DNA of 64,000 bases, taken from Cichorium intybus. Lineage: Eukaryota > Streptophyta > Magnoliopsida > Asterales > Asteraceae. Each line of letters opens with the position of its first letter. Position 1 is the first letter of the stretch. The notes under the pieces are model-generated. The model had not been told where the DNA came from. It was given only the letters and a program-made list of their open reading frames with translations, and ran no database searches. The position numbers and the translations under genes are program-made. The stretch covers positions 79,237,894 through 79,301,893 of the forward strand of contig CM042010.1 in assembly GCA_023525715.1 (NCBI GenBank), given 5' to 3'. Positions 16,341 through 32,600 of this stretch are shown here, in pieces.

Positions 16341-17574
16341 ATGTTCTATAACCATAACAACCCTTCATAATGGTCCATAACCCATACAAACCTTCAAAAT
16401 AGTCCATAATCCATCACAACCCTTCATAATTAACCATAACCTATCACAACCCTTCATAATTGACCATAACCCATCACAAACGTTCATATGGTCCATAACC
16501 CAGCACAACCCTTTCTATGGTCCATAACCCATCACAACCCTTCATAATTAACCATAACCCATCACAACCCTTCATAGTGGTCCATAACCCATTGCAACCC
16601 TGCATAATAGTCCATAACCATAACAACCCTTCATAATAGTCCATAACCTATACAACCCTTCATAATGGTCCATAACCTATACAACGCTTCATAATGGTCC
16701 ATAACCCATCACAACCCTTAATAATTGACCATAACCCATCACAACCCTTCATAACGTCCAAAACCCAACACAACCCTTTCAATGGTCCATAACCCATACA
16801 AACCTTCATAATGGTCCATAACCCATCACAACCTTCATAATAGTCCATAACCTATACAACCATTCAAAACGGTCCATAACCTATCACATCCCTTTCTAAT
16901 GGTCAATAACCCATCATAACCCTTTCTATGGTCCATAACCCATCGCAACCCTGCATAATGTTCTATAACCATAACAACCCTTCATAATGGTCCATAACCC
17001 ATACAAACCTTCAAAATAGTCCATAATCCATCACAACCCTTCATAATTAACCATAACCTATCACAACCCTTCATAATTGACCATAACCCATCACAAACGT
17101 TCATATGGTCCATAACCCAGCACAACCCTTTCTATGGTCCATAACCCATCACAACCCTTCATAATTAACCATAACCCATCACAACCCTTCATAGTGGTCC
17201 ATAACCCATTGCAACCCTGCATAATAGTCCATAACCATAACAACCCTTCATAATAGTCCATAACCTATACAACCCTTCATAATGGTCCATAATCTATACA
17301 ACGCTTCATAATGGTCCATAACCCATCACAACCCTTAATAATTGACCATAACCCATCACAACCCTTCATAACGTCCAAAACCCAACACAACCCTTTCAAT
17401 GGTCCATAACCCATACAAACCTTCATAATGGTCCATAACCCATCACAACCTTCATAATAGTCCATAACCTATACAACCATTCAAAACGGTCCATAACCTA
17501 TCACATCCCTTTCTAATGGTCAATAACCCATCATAACCCTTTCTATGGTCCATAACCCATCGCAACCCTGCATA
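16341..17574. repeat. Two tandem 617 bp short HOR units
   Basis: Two consecutive units (16341-16957 and 16958-17574) are each 617 bp instead of 1081 bp. Both share one internal junction where CCTTCATAATT is followed directly by GACCATAACCC, skipping about 464 bp of the standard HOR. Identical junctions mean the deletion happened once and the shortened unit was then duplicated, the expected product of unequal crossing-over within the array. Confidence 0.9.
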
Positions 17575-20500
17575 ATGTTCTATAACCATAACAACCCTTC
17601 ATAATGGTCCATAACCCATACAAACCTTCAAAATAGTCCATAATCCATCACAACCCTTCATAATTAACCATAACCTATCACAACCCTTCATAATGGTCCA
17701 TAACCCATTATAACCCTTTATAATGGTCCATAATGCATTACAACCTTCATAATGGTCCGGAACCCATCACAACCCTTTATAATGGTCCATAACCCATCAC
17801 AAACCTTCATAATTGAGCATAACTCATCACAACCCTTCATAATGGTCCAAAACCCAACACAACCCTTTCTATGGTCCATAACCCATCACAACCTTTCATA
17901 ATTGACCAGAACCTATCACAACCCTTCATAATGGCCAATAACCCATCATAATCCTTCAAAATGGTCTATAACCAATCACAACCTTCATAATAGTCCATAA
18001 CCCATACAACCCTTCATAATAGTCCATAACCCATGACAACCATTTCTAATGGTGCATAATCCATCCAACCCTTGATAATTGAACATAACCACTCACATCC
18101 CTTCATAATGGTCCATAACCCAGCACAACCCTTTCAATGGTTCATAACCCTTCATAATTGACCATAACCCATCACAAACGTTCATATGGTCCATAACCCA
18201 GCACAACCCTTTCTATGGTCCATAACCCATCACAACCCTTCATAATTAACCATAACCCATCACAACCCTTCATAGTGGTCCATAACCCATTGCAACCCTG
18301 CATAATAGTCCATAACCATAACAACCCTTCATAATAGTCCATAACCTATACAACCCTTCATAATGGTCCATAACCTATACAACGCTTCATAATGGTCCAT
18401 AACCCATCACAACCCTTAATAATTGACCATAACCCATCACAACCCTTCATAACGTCCAAAACCCAACACAACCCTTTCAATGGTCCATAACCCATACAAA
18501 CCTTCATAATGGTCCATAACCCATCACAACCTTCATAATAGTACATAACCTATACAACCATTCAAAACGGTCCATAACCTATCACATCCCTTTCTAATGG
18601 TCAATAACCCATCATAACCCTTTCTATGGTCCATAACCCATCGCAACCCTGCATAATGTTCTATAACCATAACAACCCTTCATAATGGTCCATAACCCAT
18701 ACAAACCTTCAAAATAGTCCATAATCCATCACAACCCTTCATAATTAACCATAACCTATCACAACCCTTCATAATGGTCCATAACCCATTATAACCCTTT
18801 ATAATGGTCCATAATGCATTACAACCTTCATAATGGTCCGTAACCCATCACAACCCTTTATAATGGTCCATAACCCATCACAAACCTTCATAATTGAGCA
18901 TAACCCATCACAACCCTTCATAATGGTCCAAAACCCAGCACAACCCTTTCTATGGTCCATAACCCATCACAACCTTTCATAATTGACCAGAACCTATCAC
19001 AACCCTTCATAATGGTCAATAACCCATCATAATCCTTCAAAATGGTCTATAACCAATCATAACCTTCATAATAGTCCATAACCCATACAACCCTTCATAA
19101 TAGTCCATAAACCATGACAACCATTTCTAATGGTGCATAATCCATCCAACCCTTGATAATTGAATATAACCACTCACAACCCTTCATAATGGTCCATAAC
19201 CCAGCACAACCCTTTCAACGGTTCATAACCCTTCATAACCCATCATAATTGACCATAACCCATCACAAACTTTCATATGGTCTATAAACCCAGCACAACC
19301 CTTTCTATGGTCCATAACCCATCACAACCCTTCATAATTAACCATAACCCATCACAACCCTTCATAGTGGTCCATAACCCATTGCAACCCTGCATAATAG
19401 TCCATAACCATAACAACCCTTCATAATAGTCCATAACCTATACAACCCTTCATAATGGTCCATAACCTATACAACGCTTCATAATGGTCCATAACCCATC
19501 ACAACCCTTAATAATTGACCATAACCCATCACAACCCTTCATAACGTCCAAAACCCAACACAACCCTTTCAATGGTCCATAACCCATACAAACCTTCATA
19601 ATGGTCCATAACCCATCACAACCTTCATAATAGTCCATAACCTATACAACCATTCAAAACGGTCCATAACCTATCACATCCCTTTCTAATGGTCAATAAC
19701 CCATCATAACCCTTTCTATGGTCCATAACCCATCGCAACCCTGCATAATGTTCTATAACCATAACAACCCTTCATAATGGTCCATAACCCATACAAACCT
19801 TCAAAATAGTCCATAATCCATCACAACCCTTCATAATTAACCATAACCTATCACAACCCTTCATAATGGTCCATAACCCATTATAACCCTTTATAATGGT
19901 CCATAATGCATTACAACCTTCATAATGGTCCGGAACCCATCACAACCCTTTATAATGGTCCATAACCCATCACAAACCTTCATAATTGAGCATAACTCAT
20001 CACAACCCTTCATAATGGTCCAAAACCCAACACAACCCTTTCTATGGTCCATAACCCATCACAACCTTTCATAATTGACCAGAACCTATCACAACCCTTC
20101 ATAATGGCCAATAACCCATCATAATCCTTCAAAATGGTCTATAACCAATCACAACCTTCATAATAGTCCATAACCCATACAACCCTTCATAATAGTCCAT
20201 AACCCATGACAACCATTTCTAATGGTGCATAATCCATCCAACCCTTGATAATTGAACATAACCACCCACATCCCTTCATAATGGTCCATAACCCAGCACA
20301 ACCCTTTCAATGGTTCATAACCCTTCATAATTGACCATAACCCATCACAAACGTTCATATGGTCCATAACCCAGCACAACCCTTTCTATGGTCCATAACC
20401 CATCACAACCCTTCATAATTAACCATAACCCATCACAACCCTTCATAGTGGTCCATAACCCATTGCAACCCTGCATAATAGTCCATAACCATAACAACCC

Positions 20501-23500
20501 TTCATAATAGTCCATAACCTATACAACCCTTCATAATGGTCCATAACCTATACAACGCTTCATAATGGTCCATAACCCATCACAACCCTTAATAATTGAC
20601 CATAACCCATCACAACCCTTCATAACGTCCAAAACATAACACAACCCTTTCAATGGTCCATAACCCATACAAACCTTCATAATGGTCCATAACCCATCAC
20701 AACCTTCATAATAGTACATAACCTATACAACCATTCAAAACGGTCCATAACCTATCACATCCCTTTCTAATGGTCAATAACCCATCATAACCCTTTCTAT
20801 GGTCCATAACCCATCGCAACCCTGCATAATGTTCTATAACCATAACAACCCTTCATAATGGTCCATAACCCATACAAACCTTCAAAATAGTCCATAATCC
20901 ATCACAACCCTTCATAATTAACCATAACCTATCACAACCCTTCATAATGGTCCATAACCCATTATAACCCTTTATAATGGTCCATAATGCATTACAACCT
21001 TCATAATGGTCCGTAACCCATCACAACCCTTTATAATGGTCCATAACCCATCACAAACCTTCATAATTGAGCATAACCCATCACAACCCTTCATAATGGT
21101 CCAAAACCCAGCACAACCCTTTCTATGGTCCATAACCCATCACAACCTTTCATAATTGACCAGAACCTATCACAACCCTTCATAATGGTCAATAACCCAT
21201 CATAATCCTTCAAAATGGTCTATAACCAATCATAACCTTCATAATAGTCCATAACCCATACAACCCTTCATAATAGTCCATAAACCATGACAACCATTTC
21301 TAATGGTGCATAATCCATCCAACCCTTGATAATTGAATATAACCACTCACAACCCTTCATAATGGTCCATAACCCAGCACAACCCTTTCAACGGTTCATA
21401 ACCCTTCATAACCCATCATAATTGACCATAACCCATCACAAACTTTCATATGGTCTATAAACCCAGCACAACCCTTTCTATGGTCCATAACCCATCACAA
21501 CCCTTCATAATTAACCATAACCCATCACAACCCTTCATAGTGGTCCATAACCCATTGCAACCCTGCATAATAGTCCATAACCATAACAACCCTTCATAAT
21601 AGTCCATAACCTATACAACCCTTCATAATGGTCCATAACCTATACAACGCTTCATAATGGTCCATAACCCATCACAACCCTTAATAATTGACCATAACCC
21701 ATCACAACCCTTCATAACATCCAAAACCCAACACAACCCTTTCAATGGTCCATAACCCATACAAACCTTCATAATGGTCCATAACCCATCACAACCCTTC
21801 ATAATTGACCATAACCCATCACAAACGTTCATATGGTCCATAACCCAGCACAACCCTTTCTATGGTCCATAACCCATCACAACCCTTCATAATTAACCAT
21901 AACCCATCACAACCCTTCATAGTGGTCCATAACCCATTGCAACCCTGCATAATAGTCCATAACCATAACAACCCTTCATAATAGTCCATAACCTATACAA
22001 CCCTTCATAATGGTCCATAATCTATACAACGCTTCATAATGGTCCATAACCCATCACAACCCTTAATAATTGACCATAACCCATCACAACCCTTCATAAC
22101 GTCCAAAACCCAACACAACCCTTTCAATGGTCCATAACCCATACAAACCTTCATAATGGTCCATAACCCATCACAACCTTCATAATAGTCCATAACCTAT
22201 ACAACCATTCAAAACGGTCCATAACCTATCACATCCCCTTCTAATGGTCAATAACCCATCATAACCCTTTCTATGGTCCATAACCCATCGCAACCCTGCA
22301 TAATGTTCTATAACCATAACAACCCTTCATAATGGTCCATAACCCATACAAACCTTCAAAATAGTCCATAATCCATCACAACCCTTCATAATTAACCATA
22401 ACCTATCACAACCCTTCATAATGGTCCATAACCCATTATAACCCTTTATAATGGTCCATAATGCATTACAACCTTCATAATGGTCCGGAACCCATCACAA
22501 CCCTTTATAATGGTCCATAACCCATCACAAACCTTCATAATTGAGCATAACTCATCACAACCCTTCATAATGGTCCAAAACCCAACACAACCCTTTCTAT
22601 GGTCCATAACCCATCACAACCTTTCATAATTGACCAGAACCTATCACAACCCTTCATAATGGCCAATAACCCATCATAATCCTTCAAAATGGTCTATAAC
22701 CAATCACAACCTTCATAATAGTCCATAACCCATACAACCCTTCATAATAGTCCATAACCCATGACAACCATTTCTAATGGTGCATAATCCATCCAACCCT
22801 TGATAATTGAACATAACCACTCACATCCCTTCATAATGGTCCATAACCCAGCACAACCCTTTCAATGGTTCATAACCCTTCATAATTGACCATAACCCAT
22901 CACAAACGTTCATATGGTCCATAACCCAGCACAACCCTTTCTATGGTCCATAACCCATCACAACCCTTCATAATTAACCATAACCCATCACAACCCTTCA
23001 TAGTGGTCCATAACCCATTGCAACCCTGCATAATAGTCCATAACCATAACAACCCTTCATAATAGTCCATAACCTATACAACCCTTCATAATGGTCCATA
23101 ACCTATACAACGCTTCATAATGGTCCATAACCCATCACAACCCTTAATAATTGACCATAACCCATCACAACCCTTCATAACGTCCAAAACCCAACACAAC
23201 CCTTTCAATGGTCCATAACCCATACAAACCTTCATAATGGTCCATAACCCATCACAACCTTCATAATAGTACATAACCTATACAACCATTCAAAACGGTC
23301 CATAACCTATCACATCCCTTTCTAATGGTCAATAACCCATCATAACCCTTTCTATGGTCCATAACCCATCGCAACCCTGCATAATGTTCTATAACCATAA
23401 CAACCCTTCATAATGGTCCATAACCCATACAAACCTTCAAAATAGTCCATAATCCATCACAACCCTTCATAATTAACCATAACCTATCACAACCCTTCAT

Positions 23501-26500
23501 AATGGTCCATAACCCATTATAACCCTTTATAATGGTCCATAATGCATTACAACCTTCATAATGGTCCGTAACCCATCACAACCCTTTATAATGGTCCATA
23601 ACCCATCACAAACCTTCATAATTGAGCATAACCCATCACAACCCTTCATAATGGTCCAAAACCCAGCACAACCCTTTCTATGGTCCATAACCCATCACAA
23701 CCTTTCATAATTGACCAGAACCTATCACAACCCTTCATAATGGTCAATAACCCATCATAATCCTTCAAAATGGTCTATAACCAATCATAACCTTCATAAT
23801 AGTCCATAACCCATACAACCCTTCATAATAGTCCATAAACCATGACAACCATTTCTAATGGTGCATAATCCATCCAACCCTTGATAATTGAATATAACCA
23901 CTCACAACCCTTCATAATGGTCCATAACCCAGCACAACCCTTTCAACGGTTCATAACCCTTCATAACCCATCATAATTGACCATAACCCATCACAAACTT
24001 TCATATGGTCTATAAACCCAGCACAACCCTTTCTATGGTCCATAACCCATCACAACCCTTCATAATTAACCATAACCCATCACAACCCTTCATAGTGGTC
24101 CATAACCCATTGCAACCCTGCATAATAGTCCATAACCATAACAACCCTTCATAATAGTCCATAACCTATACAACCCTTCATAATGGTCCATAACCTATAC
24201 AACGCTTCATAATGGTCCATAACCCATCACAACCCTTAATAATTGACCATAACCCATCACAACCCTTCATAACGTCCAAAACCCAACACAACCCTTTCAA
24301 TGGTCCATAACCCATACAAACCTTCATAATGGTCCATAACCCATCACAACCTTCATAATAGTCCATAACCTATACAACCATTCAAAACGGTCCATAACCT
24401 ATCACATCCCTTTCTAATGGTCAATAACCCATCATAACCCTTTCTATGGTCCATAACCCATCGCAACCCTGCATAATGTTCTATAACCATAACAACCCTT
24501 CATAATGGTCCATAACCCATACAAACCTTCAAAATAGTCCATAATCCATCACAACCCTTCATAATTAACCATAACCTATCACAACCCTTCATAATGGTCC
24601 ATAACCCATTATAACCCTTTATAATGGTCCATAATGCATTACAACCTTCATAATGGTCCGTAACCCATCACAACCCTTTATAATGGTCCATAACCCATCA
24701 CAAACCTTCATAATTGAGCATAACCCATCACAACCCTTCATAATGGTCCAAAACCCAGCACAACCCTTTCTATGGTCCATAACCCATCACAACCTTTCAT
24801 AATTGACCAGAACCTATCACAACCCTTCATAATGGTCAATAACCCATCATAATCCTTCAAAATGGTCTATAACCAATCATAACCTTCATAATAGTCCATA
24901 ACCCATACAACCCTTCATAATAGTCCATAAACCATGACAACCATTTCTAATGGTGCATAATCCATCCAACCCTTGATAATTGAATATAACCACTCACAAC
25001 CCTTCATAATGGTCCATAACCCAGCACAACCCTTTCAACGGTTCATAACCCTTCATAACCCATCATAATTGACCATAACCCATCACAAACTTTCATATGG
25101 TCTATAAACCCAGCACAACCCTTTCTATGGTCCATAACCCATCACAACCCTTCATAATTAACCATAACCCATCACAACCCTTCATAGTGGTCCATAACCC
25201 ATTGCAACCCTGCATAATAGTCCATAACCATAACAACCCTTCATAATAGTCCATAACCTATACAACCCTTCATAATGGTCCATAACCTATACAACGCTTC
25301 ATAATGGTCCATAACCCATCACAACCCTTAATAATTGACCATAACCCATCACAACCCTTCATAACATCCAAAACCCAACACAACCCTTTCAATGGTCCAT
25401 AACCCATACAAACCTTCATAATGGTCCATAACCCATCACAACCTTCATAATAGTACATAACCTATACAACCATTCAAAACGGTCCATAACCTATCACATC
25501 CCTTTCTAATGGTCAATAACCCATCATAACCCTTTCTATGGTCCATAACCCATCGCAACCCTTCATAATGTTCTATAACCATAACAACCCTTCATAATGG
25601 TCCATAACCCATACAAACCTTCAAAATAGTCCATAATCCATCACAACCCTTCATAATTAACCATAACCTATCACAACCCTTCATAATGGTCCATAACCCA
25701 TTATAACCCTTTATAATGGTCCATAATGCATTACAACCTTCATAATGGTCCGTAACCCATCACAACCCTTTATAATGGTCCATAACCCATCACAAACCTT
25801 CATAATTGAGCATAACCCATCACAACCCTTCATAATGGTCCAAAACCCAGCACAACCCTTTCTATGGTCCATAACCCATCACAACCTTTCATAATTGACC
25901 AGAACCTATCACAACCCTTCATAATGGTCAATAACCCATCATAATCCTTCAAAATGGTCTATAACCAATCATAACCTTCATAATAGTCCATAACCCATAC
26001 AACCCTTCATAATAGTCCATAAACCATGACAACCATTTCTAATGGTGCATAATCCATCCAACCCTTGATAATTGAATATAACCACTCACAACCCTTCATA
26101 ATGGTCCATAACCCAGCACAACCCTTTCAACGGTTCATAACCCTTCATAACCCATCATAATTGACCATAACCCATCACAAACTTTCATATGGTCTATAAA
26201 CCCAGCACAACCCTTTCTATGGTCCATAACCCATCACAACCCTTCATAATTAACCATAACCCATCACAACCCTTCATAGTGGTCCATAACCCATTGCAAC
26301 CCTGCATAATAGTCCATAACCATAACAACCCTTCATAATAGTCCATAACCTATACAACCCTTCATAATGGTCCATAACCTATACAACGCTTCATAATGGT
26401 CCATAACCCATCACAACCCTTAATAATTGACTATAACCCATCACAACCCTTCATAACGTCCAAAACCCAACACAACCCTTTCAATGGTCCATAACCCATA

Positions 26501-26659
26501 CAAACCTTCATAATGGTCCATAACCCATCACAACCTTCATAATAGTCCATAACCTATACAACCATTCAAAACGGTCCATAACCTATCACATCCCTTTCTA
26601 ATGGTCAATAACCCATCATAACCCTTTCTATGGTCCATAACCCATCGCAACCCTGCATA
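17575..26659. repeat. Satellite block III: two copies of a 4.73 kb segment
   Basis: HOR starts 17575, 18656 and 19748 recur at 22303, 23384 and 24476, all at exactly +4728. Private variants match, for example GCATAACTCATC near 17818 and 22545 and CCATAATCTATAC just before each copy. Units alternate between a 1081 bp type and a 1092 bp type. The longer type has an extra ten bases (AACCCATCAT) before TTGACC and one extra A in GTCTATAAACCC. A composite unit of 1474 bp (20829-22302) closes the first copy. Confidence 0.88.
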
Positions 26660-29600
26660 ATGTTCTATAACCATAACAACCCTTCATAATTGTCCATAAC
26701 CCATACAAACCTTCAAAATAGTCCATAATCCATCAGAACCCTTCATAATTAACCATAACCTATCACAACCCTTCATAATGGTCCATAACCCATTATAACC
26801 CTTTATAATGGTCCATAATGCATTACAACCTTCATAATGGTCCGGAACCCATCACAACCCTTTATAATGGTCCATAACCCATCACAAACCTTCATAATTG
26901 AGTATAACCCATCACAACCCTCCATAATGGTCCAAAACCCAGCACAACCCTTTCTATGGTCCATAACCCATCACAACCCATCACAACCTTTCATAATTGA
27001 CCAGAACCTATCACAACCCTTCATAATGTTCAATAACCCATCATAATCCTTCAAAATGGTCTATAACCAATCACAACCTTCATAATAGTCCATAACCCAT
27101 ACAACCCTTCATAATAGTCCATAACCCATGACAACCATTTCTAATGGTGCATAATCCATCCAACCCTTGATAATTGAACATAACCACTCACATCCCTTCA
27201 TAATGGTCCATAACCCAGCACAACCCTTTCAATGGTTCATAACCCTTCATAATTGACCATAACCCATCACAAACGTTCATATGGTCCATAACCCAGCACA
27301 ACCCTTTCTATGGTCCATAACCCATCACAACCCTTCATAATTAACCATAACCCATCACAACCCTTCATAGTGGTCCATAACCCATTGCAACCCTGCATAA
27401 TAGTCCATAACCATAACAACCCTTCATAATAGTCCATAACCTATACAACCCTTCATAATGGTCCATAACCTATACAACGCTTCATAATGGTCCATAACCC
27501 ATCACAACCCTTAATAATTGACCATAACCCATCACAACCCTTCATAACATCCAAAACCCAACACAACCCTTTCAATGGTCCATAACCCATACAAACCTTC
27601 ATAATGGTCCATAACCCATCACAACCTTCATAATAGTCCATAACCTATACAACCATTCAAAACGGTCCATAACCTATCACATCCCTTTCTAATGGTCAAT
27701 AACCCATCATAACCCTTTCTATGGTCCATAACCCATCGCAACCCTGCATAATGTTCTATAACCGTAACAACCCTTCATAATGGTCCATAACCCATACAAA
27801 CCTTCAAAATAGTCCATAATCCATCACAACCCTTCATAATTAACCATAACCTATCACAACCCTTCATAATGGTCCATAACCCATTATAACCCTTTATAAT
27901 GGTCCATAATGCATTACAACCTTCATAATGGTCCGGAACCCATCACAACCCTTTATAATGGTCCATAACCCATCACAAACCTTCATAATTGAGCATAACT
28001 CATCACAACCCTTCATAATGGTCCAAAACCCAACACAACCCTTTCTATGGTCCATAACCCATCACAACCTTTCATAATTGACCAGAACCTATCACAACCC
28101 TTCATAATGGCCAATAACCCATCATAATCCTTCAAAATGGTCTATAACCAATCACAACCTTCATAATAGTCCATAACCCATACAACCCTTCATAATAGTC
28201 CATAACCCATGACAACCATTTCTAATGGTGCATAATCCATCCAACCCTTGATAATTGAACATAACCACTCACATCCCTTCATAATGGTCCATAACCCAGC
28301 ACAACCCTTTCAATGGTTCATAACCCTTCATAATTGACCATAACCCATCACAAACGTTCATATGGTCCATAACCCAGCACAACCCTTTCTATGGTCCATA
28401 ACCCATCACAACCCTTCATAATTAACCATAACCCATCACAACCCTTCATAGTGGTCCATAACCCATTGCAGCCCTGCATAATAGTCCATAACCATAACAA
28501 CCCTTCATAATAGTCCATAACCTATACAACCCTTCATAATGGTCCATAACCTATACAACGCTTCATAATGGTCTATAACCCATCACAACCCTTAATAATT
28601 GACCATAACCCATCACAACCCTTCATAACGTCCAAAACCCAACACAACCCTTTCAATGGTCCATAACCCATACAAACCTTCATAATGGTCCATAACCCAT
28701 CACAACCTTCATAATAGTACATAACCTATACAACCATTCAAAACGGTCCATAACCTATCACATCCCTTTCTAATGGTCAATAACCCATCATAACCCTTTC
28801 TATGGTCCATAACCCATCGCAACCCTGCATAATGTTCTATAACCATAACAACCCTTCATAATGGTCCATAACCCATACAAACCTTCAAAATAGTCCATAA
28901 TCCATCACAACCCTTCATAATTAACCATAACCTATCACAACCCTTCATAATGGTCCATAACCCATTATAACCCTTTATAATGGTCCATAATGCATTACAA
29001 CCTTCATAATGGTCCGTAACCCATCACAACCCTTTATAATGGTCCATAACCCATCACAAACCTTCATAATTGAGCATAACCCATCACAACCCTTCATAAT
29101 GGTCCAAAACCCAGCACAACCCTTTCTATGGTCCATAACCCATCACAACCTTTCATAATTGACCAGAACCTATCACAACCCTTCATAATGGTCAATAACC
29201 CATCATAATCCTTCAAAATGGTCTATAACCAATCATAACCTTCATAATAGTCCATAACCCATACAACCCTTCATAATAGTCCATAAACCATGACAACCAT
29301 TTCTAATGGTGCATAATCCATCCAACCCTTGATAATTGAATATAATCACTCACAACCCTTCATAATGGTCCATAACCCAACACAACCCTTTCAACGGTTC
29401 ATAACCCTTCATAACCCATCATAATTGACCATAACCCATCACAAACTTTCATATGGTCTATAAACCCAGCACAACCCTTTCTATGGTCCATAACCCATCA
29501 CAACCCTTCATAATTAACCATAACCCATCACAACCCTTCATAGTGGTCCATAACCCATTGCAACCCTGCATAATAGTCCATAACCATAACAACCCTTCAT

Positions 29601-32600
29601 AATAGTCCATAACCTATACAACCCTTCATAATGGTCCATAACCTATACAACGCTTCATAATGGTCCATAACCCATCACAACCCTTAATAATTGACCATAA
29701 CCCATCACAACCCTTCATAACGTCCAAAACCCAACACAACCCTTTCAATGGTCCATAACCCATACAAACCTTCATAATGGTCCATAACCCATCACAACCT
29801 TCATAATAGTCCATAACCTATACAACCATTCAAAACGGTCCATAACCTATCACATCCCTTTCTAATGGTCAATAACCCATCATAACCCTTTCTATGGTCC
29901 ATAACCCATCGCAACCCTGCATAATGTTCTATAACCATAACAACCCTTCATAATTGTCCATAACCCATACAAACCTTCAAAATAGTCCATAATCCATCAC
30001 AACCCTTCATAATTAACCATAACCTATCACAACCCTTCATAATGGTCCATAACACATTATAACCCTTTATAATGGTCCATAATGCATTACAACCTTCATA
30101 ATGGTCCGGAACCCATCACAACCCTTTATAATGGTCCATAACCCATCACAAACCTTCATAATTGAGCATAACCCATCACAACCCTCCATAATGGTCCAAA
30201 ACCCAGCACAACCCTTTCTATGGTCCATAACCCATCACAACCCATCACAACCTTTCATAATTGACCAGAACCTATCACAACCCTTCATAATGGTCAATAA
30301 CCCATCATAATCCTTCAAAATGGTCTATAACCAATCACAACCTTCATAATAGTCCATAACCCATACAACCCTTCATAATAGTCCATAACCGATGACAACC
30401 ATTTCTAATGGTGCATAATCCATCCAACCCTTGATAATTGAACATAACCACTCACATCCCTTCATAATGGTCCATAACCCAGCACAACCCTTTCAATGGT
30501 TCATAACCCTTCATAATTGACCATAACCCATCACAAACGTTCATATGGTCCATAACCCAGCACAACCCTTTCTATGGTCCATAACCCATCACAACCCTTC
30601 ATAATTAACCATAACCCATCACAACCCTTCATAGTGGTCCATAACCCATTGCAACCCTGCATAATAGTCCATAACCATAACAACCCTTCATAATAGTCCA
30701 TAACCTATACAACCCTTCATAATGGTCCATAACCTATACAACGCTTCATAATGGTCCATAACCCATCACAACCCTTAATAATTGACCATAACCCATCACA
30801 ACCCTTCATAACATCCAAAACCCAACACAACCCTTTCAATGGTCCATAACCCATACAAACCTTCATAATGGTCCATAACCCATCACAACCTTCATAATAG
30901 TACATAACCTATACAACCATTCAAAACGGTCCATAACCTATCACATCCCTTTCTAATGGTCAATAACCCATCATAACCCTTTCTATGGTCCATAACCCAT
31001 CGCAACCCTGCATAATGTTCTATAACCATAACAACCCTTCATAATGGTCCATAACCCATACAAACCTTCAAAATAGTCCATAATCCATCACAACCCTTCA
31101 TAATTAACCATAACCTATCACAACCCTTCATAATGGTCCATAACCCATTATAACCCTTTATAATGGTCCATAATGCATTACAACCTTCATAATGGTCCGT
31201 AACCCATCACAACCCTTTATAATGGTCCATAACCCATCACAAACCTTCATAATTGAGCATAACCCATCACAACCCTTCATAATGGTCCAAAACCCAGCAC
31301 AACCCTTTCTATGGTCCATAACCCATCACAACCTTTCATAATTGACCAGAACCTATCACAACCCTTCATAATGGTCAATAACCCATCATAATCCTTCAAA
31401 ATGGTCTATAACCAATCATAACCTTCATAATAGTCCATAACCCATACAACCCTTCATAATAGTCCATAAACCATGACAACCATTTCTAATGGTGCATAAT
31501 CCATCCAACCCTTGATAATTGAACATAACCACTCACAACCCTTCATAATGGTCCATAACCCAGCACAACCCTTTCAACGGTTCATAACCCTTCATAACCC
31601 ATCATAATTGACCATAACCCATCACAAACTTTCATATGGTCTATAAACCCAGCACAACCCTTTCTATGGTCCATAACCCATCACAACCCTTCATAATTAA
31701 CCATAACCCATCACAACCCTTCATAGTGGTCCATAACCCATTGCAACCCTGCATAATAGTCCATAACCATAACAACCCTTCATAATAGTCCATAACCTAT
31801 ACAACCCTTCATAATGGTCCATAACCTATACAACGCTTCATAATGGTCCATAACCCATCACAACCCTTAATAATTGACCATAACCCATCACAACCCTTCA
31901 TAACGTCCAAAACCCAACACAACCCTTTCAATGGTCCATAACCCATACAAACCTTCATAATGGTCCATAACCCATCACAACCTTCATAATAGTACATAAC
32001 CTATACAACCATTCAAAACGGTCCATAACCTATCACATCCCTTTCTAATGGTCAATAACCCATCATAACCCTTTCTATGGTCCATAACCCATCGCAACCC
32101 TACATAATGTTCTATAACCATAACAACCCTTCATAATGGTCCATAACCCATACAAACCTTCAAAATAGTCCATAATCCATCACAACCCTTCATAATTAAC
32201 CATAACCTATCACAACCCTTCATAATGGTCCATAACCCATTATAACCCTTTATAATGGTCCATAATGCATTACAACCTTCATAATGGTCCGTAACCCATC
32301 ACAACCCTTTATAATGGTCCATAACCCATCACAAACCTTCATAATTGAGAATAACCCATCACAACCCTTCATAATGGTCCAAAACCCAGCACAACCCTTT
32401 CTATGGTCCATAACCCATCACAACCTTTCATAATTGACCAGAACCTATCACAACCCTTCATAATGGTTAATAACCCATCATAATCCTTCAAAATGGTCTA
32501 TAACCAATCACAACCTTCATAATAGTCCATAACCCATACAACCCTTCATAATAGTCCATAAACCATGACAACCATTTCTAATGGTGCATAATCCATCCAA

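Noticed and set aside
26837..30310. Two plus-strand 69-residue frames rich in Asn-Pro-Ser-Gln
   Set aside because: Also satellite translation. The pair is explained by the 3264 bp duplication.
1100..31997. Many near-identical ~62-residue minus-strand frames (repeating KGCDGLWTIM-like ten-residue unit)
   Set aside because: They are translations of the 30 bp satellite, which stays open only because 30 is divisible by three. No start context, codon bias or conserved break pattern supports coding.
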